The position numbers and the translations under genes were made by a program. From contig NZ_CABPSF010000001.1 of NCBI RefSeq assembly GCF_902459685.1, positions 186,001 to 250,000 on the forward strand: a stretch of DNA of 64,000 nt, written 5' to 3'. This DNA is from Pandoraea iniqua (lineage in GTDB: Bacteria; Pseudomonadota; Gammaproteobacteria; Burkholderiales; Burkholderiaceae). Below are positions 18,943 to 27,995 of this stretch, piece after piece. Positions within the stretch are counted from its first letter, which is position 1; each line of letters opens with the position of its first letter. Below the pieces are notes generated by a model. It was not told the DNA's origin. It saw nothing but the letters and a program-made list of their open reading frames with translations, and did not search any database.

Positions 18943-20583
18943 TTACTTGGCCAGCAATTTGCCGAACAGCAGCGGCTTGAAGAAGCTGTACAGCGCGTCG
19001 CCTGCGATGAAACCGGCTGCCAGCGTGCCGCAGGCCGACTCGCCTGCTGCGCCCCAGCGGCGCACGATCAACACGCGCAGCACGAGACCCGCGGCGACGG
19101 CCCAGCCGGCGGCCGGGCTCATCAGCAAGAGACCCGTCGCCATCAGCACGCCAAGCTGGCGCTTCGGGCCGCCGATCAGTTGCAGCAGCGCACCGGGGAT
19201 GGCCCAGATCATCAGTTGATGACCGATATCGTTCGACACACCGGCTTCGATGGTGGCGGCATAGACCTTGTCGACCGGCGGGAACATGTTGTTCGCGAAG
19301 AAGTGCGGGTAGGCCAGCACGACGGCCACGCCTGCCACGCAGAAACCCAGCATGCCGGCGTAGTACTGCTGCTTGCGGCCGGCACGTTCCAGCGCGGGGT
19401 CGGCGCCGTTGCCGCGCAGGATGAAGCCGGTCTTCAGGTCGTAGCCCATATCGGCGAAGGCGGGACCGGTGGCCGACGACAGACCGACCAGCAGGCCGAG
19501 GGCCGTCGGCGGGAAGCCGCACAGCATGCCGATCACCAGCGTGATGAGCGCGACGGCGAACGCCGGGAACCAGCCCGAGTACATCGCGGCGATACCGACG
19601 ATCAGTTCATGCGCGAAGGCTGCGAACGCGGCGAACAACAGGAAGCCGATCAGCATGCCCGGCGACATGTGCGTGGCAAGGCCAGCGCACAGTGCAATCA
19701 GCAACGCGATGCCGACATAGGCGAGAAAGCTCACGCCGAGGAAGCCGGCGAGCTTGCGATCCGACACGGTGGGTTGGTAGCCGGTCTCTGCCTGCGCGCC
19801 CTTGCGGTTGCCGCGCAGCACGAGGAACGTCACTTGAATGAGCGCGACCACACCGGCACCGATCATGAAGCCGTGCGGCAGATAGATCTTGTTCAGATCG
19901 ACGTGCAGCAGCGGCAGTGAATAGCCCTTGATGAGCAGGCCCATGCCGAAACTGCCGAGCGCCCAGATGTTGCCGATGAAGGCCACACCGAAGGCAGACA
20001 TCGGGATGCCCAGCACCGAGCCGGCGACGCCCCCCACCACGCCGTAGACGAGCAGGCGGGCCTTCTTGCCGCCCTGATCGCCGGCAATGATCGATTCGGC
20101 CGTGGCGATACCGGCGGGCCAGGTGCCCGTGGCGGGGAATGCCTTCGAATCGAACACGCGATAGAGCACGGTGCCGTCGAGGAACATCGCGATCATCACG
20201 CCGATGAGCAGCGGCACGATCAGGTCGGGGCGGCCCATGGCAAAGGGAATGCCGATCGGAATCATCAGGCTGTTCGACGCGCCGAAGGTGGCCGACGAGA
20301 TGGCCGTCTGCACCAGATTCTGACGGTGCACCGAGCGGAACTTGCGCATCATCGCGATGGGCAGGCGTGCCACGAGCATGGCGAGCAGCGCGCCGATGAT
20401 CGACGTGTTGGCCGAGATGCCGAGCGTGACGATCAGCTGCATGCCGATGATCGCGCCCGCGACCGAGACGGCCACCATCAGCAGTAACGATGTCGGCTCG
20501 AAAACGGACGGGTGCTTGCCGTCGAGCGGCGCATAAGGTGCGCCGGGTGGCTTGGCGGCGGCAGAAGGCGGGGCGGATTTCAT
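18943..20583 (-). CDS. OPT family oligopeptide transporter
   Basis: A 546-residue inner-membrane carrier with about 14 hydrophobic segments and the OPT-like sequence FEPTSLLLMVAVSVAGAIIG near the N-terminus and IPMSAFGVAFIGNIWALGSFG in the middle. OPT proteins import short peptides or metal-chelate complexes using the proton gradient. It starts 45 bases after the IclR gene stop and is followed at 64 bases by the PLP enzyme gene, so it is the uptake step of the cluster. The bacterial substrates of this subfamily are mostly unknown. The Asp-peptide guess rests on the neighbouring pepE only. Confidence 0.85.
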   Translation of the reverse strand: MKSAPPSAAAKPPGAPYAPLDGKHPSVFEPTSLLLMVAVSVAGAIIGMQLIVTLGISANTSIIGALLAMLVARLPIAMMRKFRSVHRQNLVQTAISSATFGASNSLMIPIGIPFAMGRPDLIVPLLIGVMIAMFLDGTVLYRVFDSKAFPATGTWPAGIATAESIIAGDQGGKKARLLVYGVVGGVAGSVLGIPMSAFGVAFIGNIWALGSFGMGLLIKGYSLPLLHVDLNKIYLPHGFMIGAGVVALIQVTFLVLRGNRKGAQAETGYQPTVSDRKLAGFLGVSFLAYVGIALLIALCAGLATHMSPGMLIGFLLFAAFAAFAHELIVGIAAMYSGWFPAFAVALITLVIGMLCGFPPTALGLLVGLSSATGPAFADMGYDLKTGFILRGNGADPALERAGRKQQYYAGMLGFCVAGVAVVLAYPHFFANNMFPPVDKVYAATIEAGVSNDIGHQLMIWAIPGALLQLIGGPKRQLGVLMATGLLLMSPAAGWAVAAGLVLRVLIVRRWGAAGESACGTLAAGFIAGDALYSFFKPLLFGKLLAK

Positions 20584-20628
20584 CGGGTTGATTCTCGAAG
20601 GGGCTTGTCTGGCGAAATCGGGGGCGGG

Positions 20629-21381
20629 TCAGTAGAAACGGCGCATGAGCGACTGCACTTCGGCGAGCTCCTGACGCACGGCGGCGAGCATCTCGCGTCG
20701 CTTGTCGTCGGTCATGCGGAAGTCGGGGCCCGAGACGCCGAACGAGGCGAGAATGCCGTCGGTCTCGTCGAACACGGGCAGGGCGAGGCCGAACACACCG
20801 TCGGCAAATTCGTTGGCCGAGTAGCTCCAGCCTTGCTCGCGAATGGCCGCGAGATCGGCGCGCAGCGCGGCCGGGTCGGTGATGGTGCTGCTCGTGTAGC
20901 GCTTCAGACCGTGTTCGAGAATGGCGTCGAGTTGTGCCTCGGGCAGATACGCGGCGATGACCTTGCCCGACGAGCCGGCGTGCAGCGCGAAGCGCGTACC
21001 GGCGGCCACGGAATACTTGATGTTCTGATCCGACTCGGCGATTTCGAGATAGACCGCTTCTTTGCCATCGAGCACCGCGAGAAATGCGGTCTCACCGGTG
21101 TTGGCTGCCAGACGACGCATGATCGGCAGGATGAGATCCGACAGATGCAACCCTTCGCGCAGCGACTGCGCGAATTCGAGAAAGGCCATGCCGAGTGCGT
21201 ACTTGCGCGACTTGCCACGCTGCGTGACGAAACCGTGCTGGGCACAGGTCGCGAGAATGCGCTGCACGACCGAGTGGTTGATGCCGGTTTCCTTGGCCAG
21301 CTCACGCACGCCCCACGTCGGATTCTCGGCCGTGAAGTGGCGCAAAAGCGTCAGCGCGTTGTCGAGCGTCTTCAGCGTCAT
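20629..21381 (-). CDS. IclR family transcriptional regulator
   Basis: A 250-residue regulator with an N-terminal winged helix (WGVRELAKETGINHSVVQRI) and a C-terminal effector domain (AGSSGKVIAAYLPEAQLDAI, GVSGPDFRM). I chose ATG at 21381 because GAGAGA precedes it and the frame matches IclR proteins; an upstream start at 21408 adds nine residues. It is the first gene of a unidirectional five-gene set, so it probably autoregulates the set in response to a peptide-derived ligand. Confidence 0.88.
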   Translation of the reverse strand: MTLKTLDNALTLLRHFTAENPTWGVRELAKETGINHSVVQRILATCAQHGFVTQRGKSRKYALGMAFLEFAQSLREGLHLSDLILPIMRRLAANTGETAFLAVLDGKEAVYLEIAESDQNIKYSVAAGTRFALHAGSSGKVIAAYLPEAQLDAILEHGLKRYTSSTITDPAALRADLAAIREQGWSYSANEFADGVFGLALPVFDETDGILASFGVSGPDFRMTDDKRREMLAAVRQELAEVQSLMRRFY

Positions 21382-21554
21382 AAAAAATTGTCTCTCTATT
21401 AGCACCACTGTGTCTGTATGTGGTACATTTTAGAAAGGCATAAATGGGGCGGCAACGCTAAATTCACAAATTCAGGGTAAACACCCGTGTCGCTTTTCGC
21501 CCTTTTTTGGTGCGGAGTGTGCTGAAAACTGCCCCCGAAGCCGCATGAATGCTG

Positions 21555-21636
21555 GATCTGCCGGGAATTCCCGGTGCGCGTGTGACAAGACTCACACGTC
21601 GAGACGAAACGCCCGGACTTGTCCGGGCGTTTTTTC
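21555..21636 (+). ncRNA. Candidate small RNA with three stem-loops
   Basis: Three hairpins are lined up: CCGGGAATTCCCGG (21561-21574), CGTGTGA/TCACACG with loop CAAGAC (21579-21598), and a terminator stem CGCCCGGAC/GTCCGGGCG (21610-21629) with six Ts on the plus strand. No plus-strand protein gene ends here; both neighbours are on the minus strand. A short plus-strand transcript is the simplest reading. No clear promoter was identified, and the structure could instead be a 3' element of the minus-strand GHKL gene. Confidence 0.35.
21610..21635 (+). terminator. Strong intrinsic terminator, plus-strand orientation
   Basis: CGCCCGGAC TT GTCCGGGCG followed by TTTTTT. On the minus strand, where the GHKL gene ends 43 bases earlier, the trailing sequence is only GTTTCGTCTC, so it would be weaker there. 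Confidence 0.75.
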
Positions 21637-21671
21637 ATTGGGCGGGAACGATGGGCTTTGCTGGTGGCCGG

Positions 21672-23738
21672 CTAAGTTGCGGGATGACCACCGGAGGGCA
21701 GGCCGAGCCTGTCGAAGAACGCGCGGTTGCGTTCATAAGCCGATTGCAGCAATCGGTCGTACGAGATCACTTCGATATACGTCTTGAAGTGGCTGTTGTA
21801 GCCGAAGAACCCCATTCCATCCATGGTCTCGCTCAGTTGCAGCATCTGGCAGCGCTGCACGACGGAGCGGGTGATGTCGCACACCACGTAGCAAAAGCCC
21901 GGTAGCGACGCCGCCCCCGGCACGGGCCGGCCCCCCGGCGTGGTGACCGACCCGGCGCGAATCCGCACGAGATAACCGATGGCCTGCTCGACCGGGTCTT
22001 TGTCTTCGCCTGCCGCCGCGTCGTTGCGCATGGGGCGTTTGAGCTCGACCACCACAAGCGACGCCAGCGGGCCGTGTGCGCCGTCTGCCATCAGCATCGG
22101 CCGGTCGAAGACTTTCAGTGCACACAGGTCGGGCTTGCGCCCCGAGGCGCAGTCCGTGATTGGCATCGATTGCAGGGGGTTGTCACTCGCCAGATACGAG
22201 TGAAACGTCAGCCGCTCGTCGAGCAGCCACAGATTTCCATGCTCGGCGTGCACTTCCTCCGAGCTTTTGCCCATCGGCATAAACAACTCGTGAATCACCT
22301 CTTCGCGAACGAACCGACCGTCTTCGCCGCGCGTTAATGCCTGCGCGAGGATGTCGAGGATGGTCTTGCGATGAAAGACGTAGTTGGCGAGATCGGATCG
22401 CTTGATGTCGTCGGCCTTGGCGATATAGCCCGCGAGACGCTTCCGGTACATCTCGGTGGTTTCGCTCGAGGCGAATTGCATGATGTCGTGCCCCTCTGCG
22501 ATCAGCGAGTGTTCGACATTGGCCAATTCGCGGTGCAGCAGCAGATCGAGATCTCGATCGGAGATGTCAGGCGGCACACTCAGCCGGTCCTGATCGATAT
22601 GCGGGAGGATCGGGCGATAGCGTGGTGCACGATGAGTGACAAAACGCTCGACGCGGTCGCGGCTAGCCTGCCGGGTTTGGGTGAGCCATGGTGCGAGGTA
22701 GTCGGCGGCAGCGGCGAGCAGTGCCTCCCGGATATCGGCACGTCCCGGCGACGCACTGCCGAAGAGATCGTCGGACGACTCCGGAATATCGAAGCCGATA
22801 CGCTCGGGGCGTACGTGCTGATCGAGCCAGGGGGATGTGACGTAGCAGGCATAGGTGAAATCTCCCTCGCCGTCCTGCAATTTGCCGTGAAGGCCCGGCA
22901 GCTTGCCGCTCAGCGGCTCGTTCTCGATGACCCGGCTCGCCGCGCACCAGGCAATGACGGGGTGTGTGACCGCACTCGTCTTGAGCTTCACGTGAGTGAT
23001 GACGAACGGATGTCCTTTGATATCGAGCGTCTCGCGTTGTGTGCCACCCAACAGATAGCTGTCGTAGACGTCGACCAGATCGATGATTTCTTCGCCATCG
23101 CAAACGACGATTCTGGGCACGCCGCCATCGCGCACGAAGTACCACAGGCAATGTTCGAAAAGACTGTTGGCGATGGCGCGCGCCGTCTTGGCCGACTTCT
23201 CCCGGTAACTCTGGAAAAAGCCTTGCAGGTGTACGACCGTGTGCGGGGCTTCGTTGGCGCGCGCGTCACGCAAGTCGATGTTTCGGATGCCTTGTCCGGC
23301 GGTGAAATGGAACTGCCGCCGCCGCGCGCGCTGAGGCCCGGTGCGAAAAACACTCGCTACCGTGACGCACTCGAACGCCTTGAGCCAGAGCAGACGCCCC
23401 ACGCCGCGGCAGCCGTGCGCGGCCTTATGGTCGCTGTCGAGCGTTTCGAACGAGGTCATGTTCGCGGCGTCGAAGCCCACGCCGTTATCGACGATACGAA
23501 AGCCGGAGATCGGCGCCAGAGGTGGCGCGCCGCGTCGTGACGACGCGTCGTCGAGCGCCAGATCGGTCTGGGCGAGACGTTCGATGTCGATTTGAATCTC
23601 GCCCCGGGTGGCATCGCCCTCGACGGCACCGACGGCGTGGATCGAATTGACGACGGCTTCGAAGAGCGGCAAAAGGCCTTTGTGCTGCGGCAGGGGCGTA
23701 TTGCGCAACCGCCCCGTCAGATTGGTGTTCATGTTCAC
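21672..23738 (-). CDS. GHKL ATPase fused to PD-(D/E)XK-like nuclease domain
   Basis: A 688-residue soluble protein. The N-terminus has a complete GHKL (gyrase/Hsp90/MutL) nucleotide site: N-box Glu27 and Asn31 in LFEAVVNSIHA, G1 box DNGVG at 84-88, and G2 box GCRGVGRLLWL at 109-119. The C-terminus has Asp537 in KPDL and Glu565-x-Lys567 in VVVELKRP, followed by QAIGYLVRI and GFCYVVCDI; this strand order resembles a PD-(D/E)XK nuclease, though not every residue can be verified by eye. Prokaryotic GHKL proteins linked to restriction-type nucleases (MORC/MutL-like) are known in restriction and defence contexts. GTG at 23738 follows AAGGGGAAAT; an ATG two codons on is possible. It stands alone between the IclR cluster and malate synthase. 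Confidence 0.7.
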   Translation of the reverse strand: MNMNTNLTGRLRNTPLPQHKGLLPLFEAVVNSIHAVGAVEGDATRGEIQIDIERLAQTDLALDDASSRRGAPPLAPISGFRIVDNGVGFDAANMTSFETLDSDHKAAHGCRGVGRLLWLKAFECVTVASVFRTGPQRARRRQFHFTAGQGIRNIDLRDARANEAPHTVVHLQGFFQSYREKSAKTARAIANSLFEHCLWYFVRDGGVPRIVVCDGEEIIDLVDVYDSYLLGGTQRETLDIKGHPFVITHVKLKTSAVTHPVIAWCAASRVIENEPLSGKLPGLHGKLQDGEGDFTYACYVTSPWLDQHVRPERIGFDIPESSDDLFGSASPGRADIREALLAAAADYLAPWLTQTRQASRDRVERFVTHRAPRYRPILPHIDQDRLSVPPDISDRDLDLLLHRELANVEHSLIAEGHDIMQFASSETTEMYRKRLAGYIAKADDIKRSDLANYVFHRKTILDILAQALTRGEDGRFVREEVIHELFMPMGKSSEEVHAEHGNLWLLDERLTFHSYLASDNPLQSMPITDCASGRKPDLCALKVFDRPMLMADGAHGPLASLVVVELKRPMRNDAAAGEDKDPVEQAIGYLVRIRAGSVTTPGGRPVPGAASLPGFCYVVCDITRSVVQRCQMLQLSETMDGMGFFGYNSHFKTYIEVISYDRLLQSAYERNRAFFDRLGLPSGGHPAT

Positions 23739-24186
23739 GGGATTTCCCCTTGATAGCGGCTAAGGGTTGTGACGTCGGGGGGCGACTGGGCAGGATTGTG
23801 GGCATCGCGTGGGGAAGCTGCAACGCTCGATGGGTATCAATTAATTCGGAATTTCGGATTCCTACCGCGCCCCACTCATTTCTCATGAAGTGAAACGCCA
23901 TACCGAATGCTGCAACTGCACGCCCAAAAATGGCGGGTGCCCGGGAAGGCCCGTCAGGCCGTCGTCATACGCAAACCCTTATGCCACCTATAAGCTGGGG
24001 TGGAGTCACGACTCGAAATCCCGGGTTTCCGAGCGCCGGGAGAACGATTACACTCAGGGTCTTATATAAGACTGCCCCTTTTCGTCAGCGATCATGCGCC
24101 GCCCTAACGTGAAATACGTTTTCGGTGACAAGTGAATGGCCCGGCGAAGCAGCGTCAACCAGGTTTTCAAACTCGAGTACAGCATC
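23739..24186. other. Intergenic region upstream of malate synthase
   Basis: 448 bases between the divergent GHKL and glcB genes. It is richer in AT near 23840-23870 and holds the 14-bp palindrome at 24059-24072. No small gene with a convincing ribosome site was found. Confidence 0.6.
24059..24072. promoter_or_regulatory. Perfect palindrome upstream of glcB, probable operator
   Basis: GTCTTATATAAGAC is a perfect 14-bp palindrome 115 bases before the malate synthase ATG. Its symmetry and AT-rich centre fit a dimeric repressor site, for example of a GntR-type regulator of central metabolism; the binding protein is not identified. Confidence 0.55.
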
Positions 24187-26358
24187 ATGACTTCCACTTC
24201 CCAGCGTGGCGGCCTGACGGTCGCAGACAATCTGATCGCGTTCATCGAAAAGGAAGCCCTGCCGGGCACCGGTGTCGATGTCGAAACCTTCTGGAAGGGC
24301 TTCGACGCCATCGTCCACGACCTCGCGCCGAAGAACCGCGCGCTGCTCGCCGAGCGCGACCGTCTGCAAGGTGAACTCGACGGCTGGCACCGCGCCAACC
24401 CCGGTCCGATCGCCGACGCTGCCGCCTACCGCGCCTTCCTCGAAAAAATCGGCTACCTGCTGCCCGCCCCGGCCGACGTCAAAGCCACCACCGCCGAAGT
24501 CGATTACGAAATCGCCGAACAAGCCGGCCCGCAACTCGTGGTGCCGCTCTCGAACGCCCGCTACGCCCTGAACGCTGCCAACGCACGCTGGGGCAGCCTG
24601 TACGACGCGCTCTACGGCACCGACGCCATTCCCGAAGCCAACGGCGCCGAGAAAGGCACCGGTTACAACCCGAAGCGCGGCGAACTCGTGATTGCCTTCG
24701 CCCGCGGCTTCCTCGATCAGGCGGCCCCGCTGGCCGAAGGCTCGCACAAGGATGCGACCGGCTACAGCGTCGAGAACGGTCAACTCGTTATCACGACGAA
24801 AAACGGCAAGACCGCACTCGCTACGCCGGCACTCTTCATCGGCTATCAAGGTGACGCCGCGAAGCCGACGGCTGTGCTGCTCAAGCAAAACGGTCTGCAT
24901 TTCGAAATTCAATTCGACGCGAATCATCCGATCGGCAAGACGGACGCCGCCCATATCAAGGACGTGCTCGTCGAAGCCGCCGTGACGACCATCATCGACT
25001 GCGAAGACTCGGTCGCCGCCGTGGACGCCGACGACAAGGTCGAGCTGTACCGCAACTGGCTGGGCCTGATGCAAGGCACGCTGACAGAAGAAGTGTCGAA
25101 GGGCGGCAAGTCCTTCACGCGCCGCCTGAACGCCGATCGCGAATACACCGGTGCCGATGGCAAGCCGGTGAAGCTGCATGGCCGCTCGCTGCTGTTCATC
25201 CGCAACGTGGGTCACCTGATGACCAACCCGGCCATCACCGATCGCGACGGCCGCGAAATTCCGGAAGGCGTTCTCGACGGCGTGGTCACCGTGCTGGCCT
25301 CGTTGCATGACCGCAAGCACCGCCTGAACTCGCGCACCGGCTCGATTTACATCGTCAAGCCGAAGATGCACGGCCCGGCCGAAGTGGCCTTCGCCGACGA
25401 ACTGTTCAGCCGTATCGAAGACCTCTACGCCCTGCCGCGCAACACGCTCAAGATGGGCATCATGGACGAAGAGCGCCGCACCAGCGTGAACCTGTCGGCG
25501 TGTATCGCCGCGGCCGCTGCGCGCGTGGCCTTCATCAACACGGGCTTCCTCGACCGCACCGGCGACGAAATGCACACGGCCATGGAAGCCGGTCCGATGA
25601 TGCGCAAGGGCGACATGAAGTCGTCGGCGTGGATCACCGCGTACGAGAAGAGCAACGTGCTCGTGGGTCTGGCTGCCGGCCTGCGTGGCCGCGCGCAGAT
25701 CGGCAAGGGAATGTGGGCTATGCCCGACCTGATGCACGCCATGCTGGAACAGAAGATCGCGCATCCGAAGGCCGGTGCCAATACGGCTTGGGTGCCGTCG
25801 CCGACCGCCGCCACGCTGCACGCGCTGCACTACCATGTCGTCGACGTGCAGGCCGTGCAACAGGAACTCGAAAAGATCGATTACGCGAAAGAGCGCGACG
25901 CCCTGCTCACCGGTTTGCTGACGGTGCCGGTGGTGGCGAAAGCCGAGTGGAACGCCGAAGAGATCCGCAAGGAAATCGAGAACAACGCGCAGGGCATTCT
26001 CGGCTACGTGGTGCGCTGGATCGATCAGGGTGTGGGCTGCTCGAAGGTGCCCGACATCAACGACATCGGCCTGATGGAAGACCGCGCCACGCTGCGTATT
26101 TCGAGCCAGCATCTGGCGAACTGGCTGCGTCACGGCGTGATCACGCGCGAACAGGTCGAAGAGACCATGAAGCGCATGGCCGCCGTGGTGGACAAGCAGA
26201 ACGCAGGCGACAAGCAGTATCGCCCGATGGCCCCGAACTTCAGCGATTCGCTGGCGTTTCAGGCCGCCAGCGCCCTCGTGTTCGAAGGCCTCACGCAGCC
26301 GAACGGCTACACCGAGCCGCTGCTGCACAAGTACCGTCTGAAGCTCAAGGCGGAATAA
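24187..26358 (+). CDS. glcB: Malate synthase G
   Basis: A 723-residue cytoplasmic enzyme condensing glyoxylate with acetyl-CoA to give malate. From ATG 24187 the length equals that of E. coli GlcB; an upstream in-frame start at 24136 would add 17 poorly conserved residues. Recognisable segments are [48 protein letters not shown] and the C-terminal [13 protein letters not shown] holding the catalytic Asp. No isocitrate lyase gene is adjacent, so it may serve glycolate/glyoxylate use as well as the glyoxylate bypass. A palindrome upstream and a terminator downstream frame it as a single-gene unit. Confidence 0.96.
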   Translation: MTSTSQRGGLTVADNLIAFIEKEALPGTGVDVETFWKGFDAIVHDLAPKNRALLAERDRLQGELDGWHRANPGPIADAAAYRAFLEKIGYLLPAPADVKATTAEVDYEIAEQAGPQLVVPLSNARYALNAANARWGSLYDALYGTDAIPEANGAEKGTGYNPKRGELVIAFARGFLDQAAPLAEGSHKDATGYSVENGQLVITTKNGKTALATPALFIGYQGDAAKPTAVLLKQNGLHFEIQFDANHPIGKTDAAHIKDVLVEAAVTTIIDCEDSVAAVDADDKVELYRNWLGLMQGTLTEEVSKGGKSFTRRLNADREYTGADGKPVKLHGRSLLFIRNVGHLMTNPAITDRDGREIPEGVLDGVVTVLASLHDRKHRLNSRTGSIYIVKPKMHGPAEVAFADELFSRIEDLYALPRNTLKMGIMDEERRTSVNLSACIAAAAARVAFINTGFLDRTGDEMHTAMEAGPMMRKGDMKSSAWITAYEKSNVLVGLAAGLRGRAQIGKGMWAMPDLMHAMLEQKIAHPKAGANTAWVPSPTAATLHALHYHVVDVQAVQQELEKIDYAKERDALLTGLLTVPVVAKAEWNAEEIRKEIENNAQGILGYVVRWIDQGVGCSKVPDINDIGLMEDRATLRISSQHLANWLRHGVITREQVEETMKRMAAVVDKQNAGDKQYRPMAPNFSDSLAFQAASALVFEGLTQPNGYTEPLLHKYRLKLKAE

Positions 26359-26446
26359 CGCGGCTGAAGCGATCGCTGAAGTGATCGCGTCTATCGCGTC
26401 TATCGCGTGAATCGCAGGTCTCGATAAGCACAAGACTTATCACCGG

Positions 26447-26486
26447 ACGCCTGACGGGGTAACCTGTCAGGCGTTCGTGTTTTTTC
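26447..26486 (+). terminator. Terminator of glcB
   Basis: Stem ACGCCTGAC / GTCAGGCGT with a 10-base loop, followed by TCGTGTTTTTTC; 89 bases after the glcB stop. Confidence 0.85.
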
Positions 26487-26501
26487 AGGAGCCTGTTGCG
26501 C

Positions 26502-27773
26502 ATGGACCCCGCCATCGCACTGCAACGCGCCGAACGGCGTGCCCTGTACTTCCTGCTGGTCGCGCTGGCGATTTTCATCGCCACGCTCTTCATGCCGCCG
26601 CACTTTCTCACCGGCTGGATTCGCGCCGCCGCCGAAGCGGCGATGGTCGGCGGTCTGGCCGACTGGTTCGCGGTCGAGGCGCTGTTCCGGCGCATTCCGA
26701 TCCCCGGGCTCGCTGCACACACCAACATTCTCATTCGCAAGAAAGACGCGCTAGGCGATGGTCTGGCCCGCTTCGTTCGCGAAAAATTTCTCGATACGCC
26801 CTCGGTGGTGCGCCTCATTCAGCAACAGAATCCGGCCGACGCGGTGACCCACTGGCTGGGGTCGCACGATAACGCGCGCCAGTTGAGCGCCGTGCTGGTG
26901 AAGGTGGCCGGCGGCGTGCTCGACGTGATGGACGAGCGCAACGTGCAGGCGTTCATCCGCCGCGCGCTCGACACGATGATCGACCGGCTCGACCTGTCGC
27001 AATCGGCCGCCGCCATTCTCGACACGCTCACGCGCGATGGCCGCCATCAGGCGCTGCTCGACGAGACGCTCGAGTACCTCGTCGAACTGCTCAACGAACC
27101 GCAGACGCGCGAATTTCTCTCGGCGCGCATCGTTGAATGGCTCAAGGCCGATCATCCGAAGAAGGAGAAGGTGCTGCCCTCGGAATGGATCGGCAACAAG
27201 GGTTCGGACATGATTTCGGCCGCCGTGACGCGCCTGCTCGCCCAAATGGAGGCCGACGACTCGCACCAGCTGCGTCAGGCGTTCGACCGCGCCGTGGCCG
27301 GACTGATCGAGCGGCTGCGCAACGACGCCGAGTTTCAGGCGAAGCTCGACGGCTTCAAGGCGCAGTTGAAGGGCGACACCGCGCTGACCGCTTACGTAGG
27401 CAGTCTGTGGAACGAGTGGCGCAACTGGGTGAAGCGCGATCTGGCGCAGGAAAACTCGGTGATCGGCGCGAAGATCGTGGGCGCGGCGTCGTGGATTGCA
27501 CAAGAGCTGGCGCGCAGTGAATCGCTGCGCCGCGCGCTAGATGCCCAACTGCTCGACGCTGCCGAGCGCATGGCACCGGGTTTTGCCGACTTCGTGACCG
27601 AACATATCCGCGCAACGGTGCACGGCTGGAACGCGGAGCATCTCTCGCAACAGATTCGCCTGAGCGTGGGGCAGGACCTGCAATACATCCGCATCAACGG
27701 CACCCTCGTGGGCGGACTCATCGGCGCGGTGCTGTACCTGATCGCACAAGCGCCGGCCCTGCTCGCACGTTAG
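26502..27773 (+). CDS. DUF445 family inner-membrane protein
   Basis: A 423-residue protein with a membrane segment near the N-terminus (LYFLLVALAIFIATLFM) and one at the extreme C-terminus (LVGGLIGAVLYLIAQAPALL), separated by a long helical region. The N-terminal motif AAMVGGLADWFAVEALFRRIPIP is diagnostic of DUF445. Its function is not established. AGGAG lies 10 bases before the ATG at 26502; a TTG at 26496 is closer but less likely. It is preceded by the glcB terminator and so should have its own promoter. Confidence 0.85.
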   Translation: MDPAIALQRAERRALYFLLVALAIFIATLFMPPHFLTGWIRAAAEAAMVGGLADWFAVEALFRRIPIPGLAAHTNILIRKKDALGDGLARFVREKFLDTPSVVRLIQQQNPADAVTHWLGSHDNARQLSAVLVKVAGGVLDVMDERNVQAFIRRALDTMIDRLDLSQSAAAILDTLTRDGRHQALLDETLEYLVELLNEPQTREFLSARIVEWLKADHPKKEKVLPSEWIGNKGSDMISAAVTRLLAQMEADDSHQLRQAFDRAVAGLIERLRNDAEFQAKLDGFKAQLKGDTALTAYVGSLWNEWRNWVKRDLAQENSVIGAKIVGAASWIAQELARSESLRRALDAQLLDAAERMAPGFADFVTEHIRATVHGWNAEHLSQQIRLSVGQDLQYIRINGTLVGGLIGAVLYLIAQAPALLAR

Positions 27774-27859
27774 TGTCTTTCTGGCGCAACACTCCGCAGC
27801 GCGCGCCATCACCGTGTCAAAAATCCCGGGTTGCCGCCCCACAAGGCCTGCGCCGTTGA

Positions 27860-27878
27860 ATCGATAAAATTTATCGAT
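27860..27878. promoter_or_regulatory. Palindrome upstream of the purine-cluster porin
   Basis: ATCGATAAA-A-TTTATCGAT, a perfect 19-base palindrome in an AT-rich stretch, 118 bases before the porin ATG. Probably an operator; it shares TCGATAA with the inverted repeat in front of the divergent LysR gene of the same cluster. Confidence 0.5.
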
Positions 27879-27995
27879 ATATAAAAAATCAAAATTATAT
27901 TTATACAAACCCGTTCCCTATAGTTCGGTCCCTGTAGCGCCGAATGCACCTATCTCGCCGGCGCGCAGATAAAACCTTAGAGAACGCCACACCTC

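Noticed and set aside
24085-26433. 782-residue minus-strand open frame
   Set aside because: Complete antisense of malate synthase, which has unmistakable family motifs; the shadow shows no domain.
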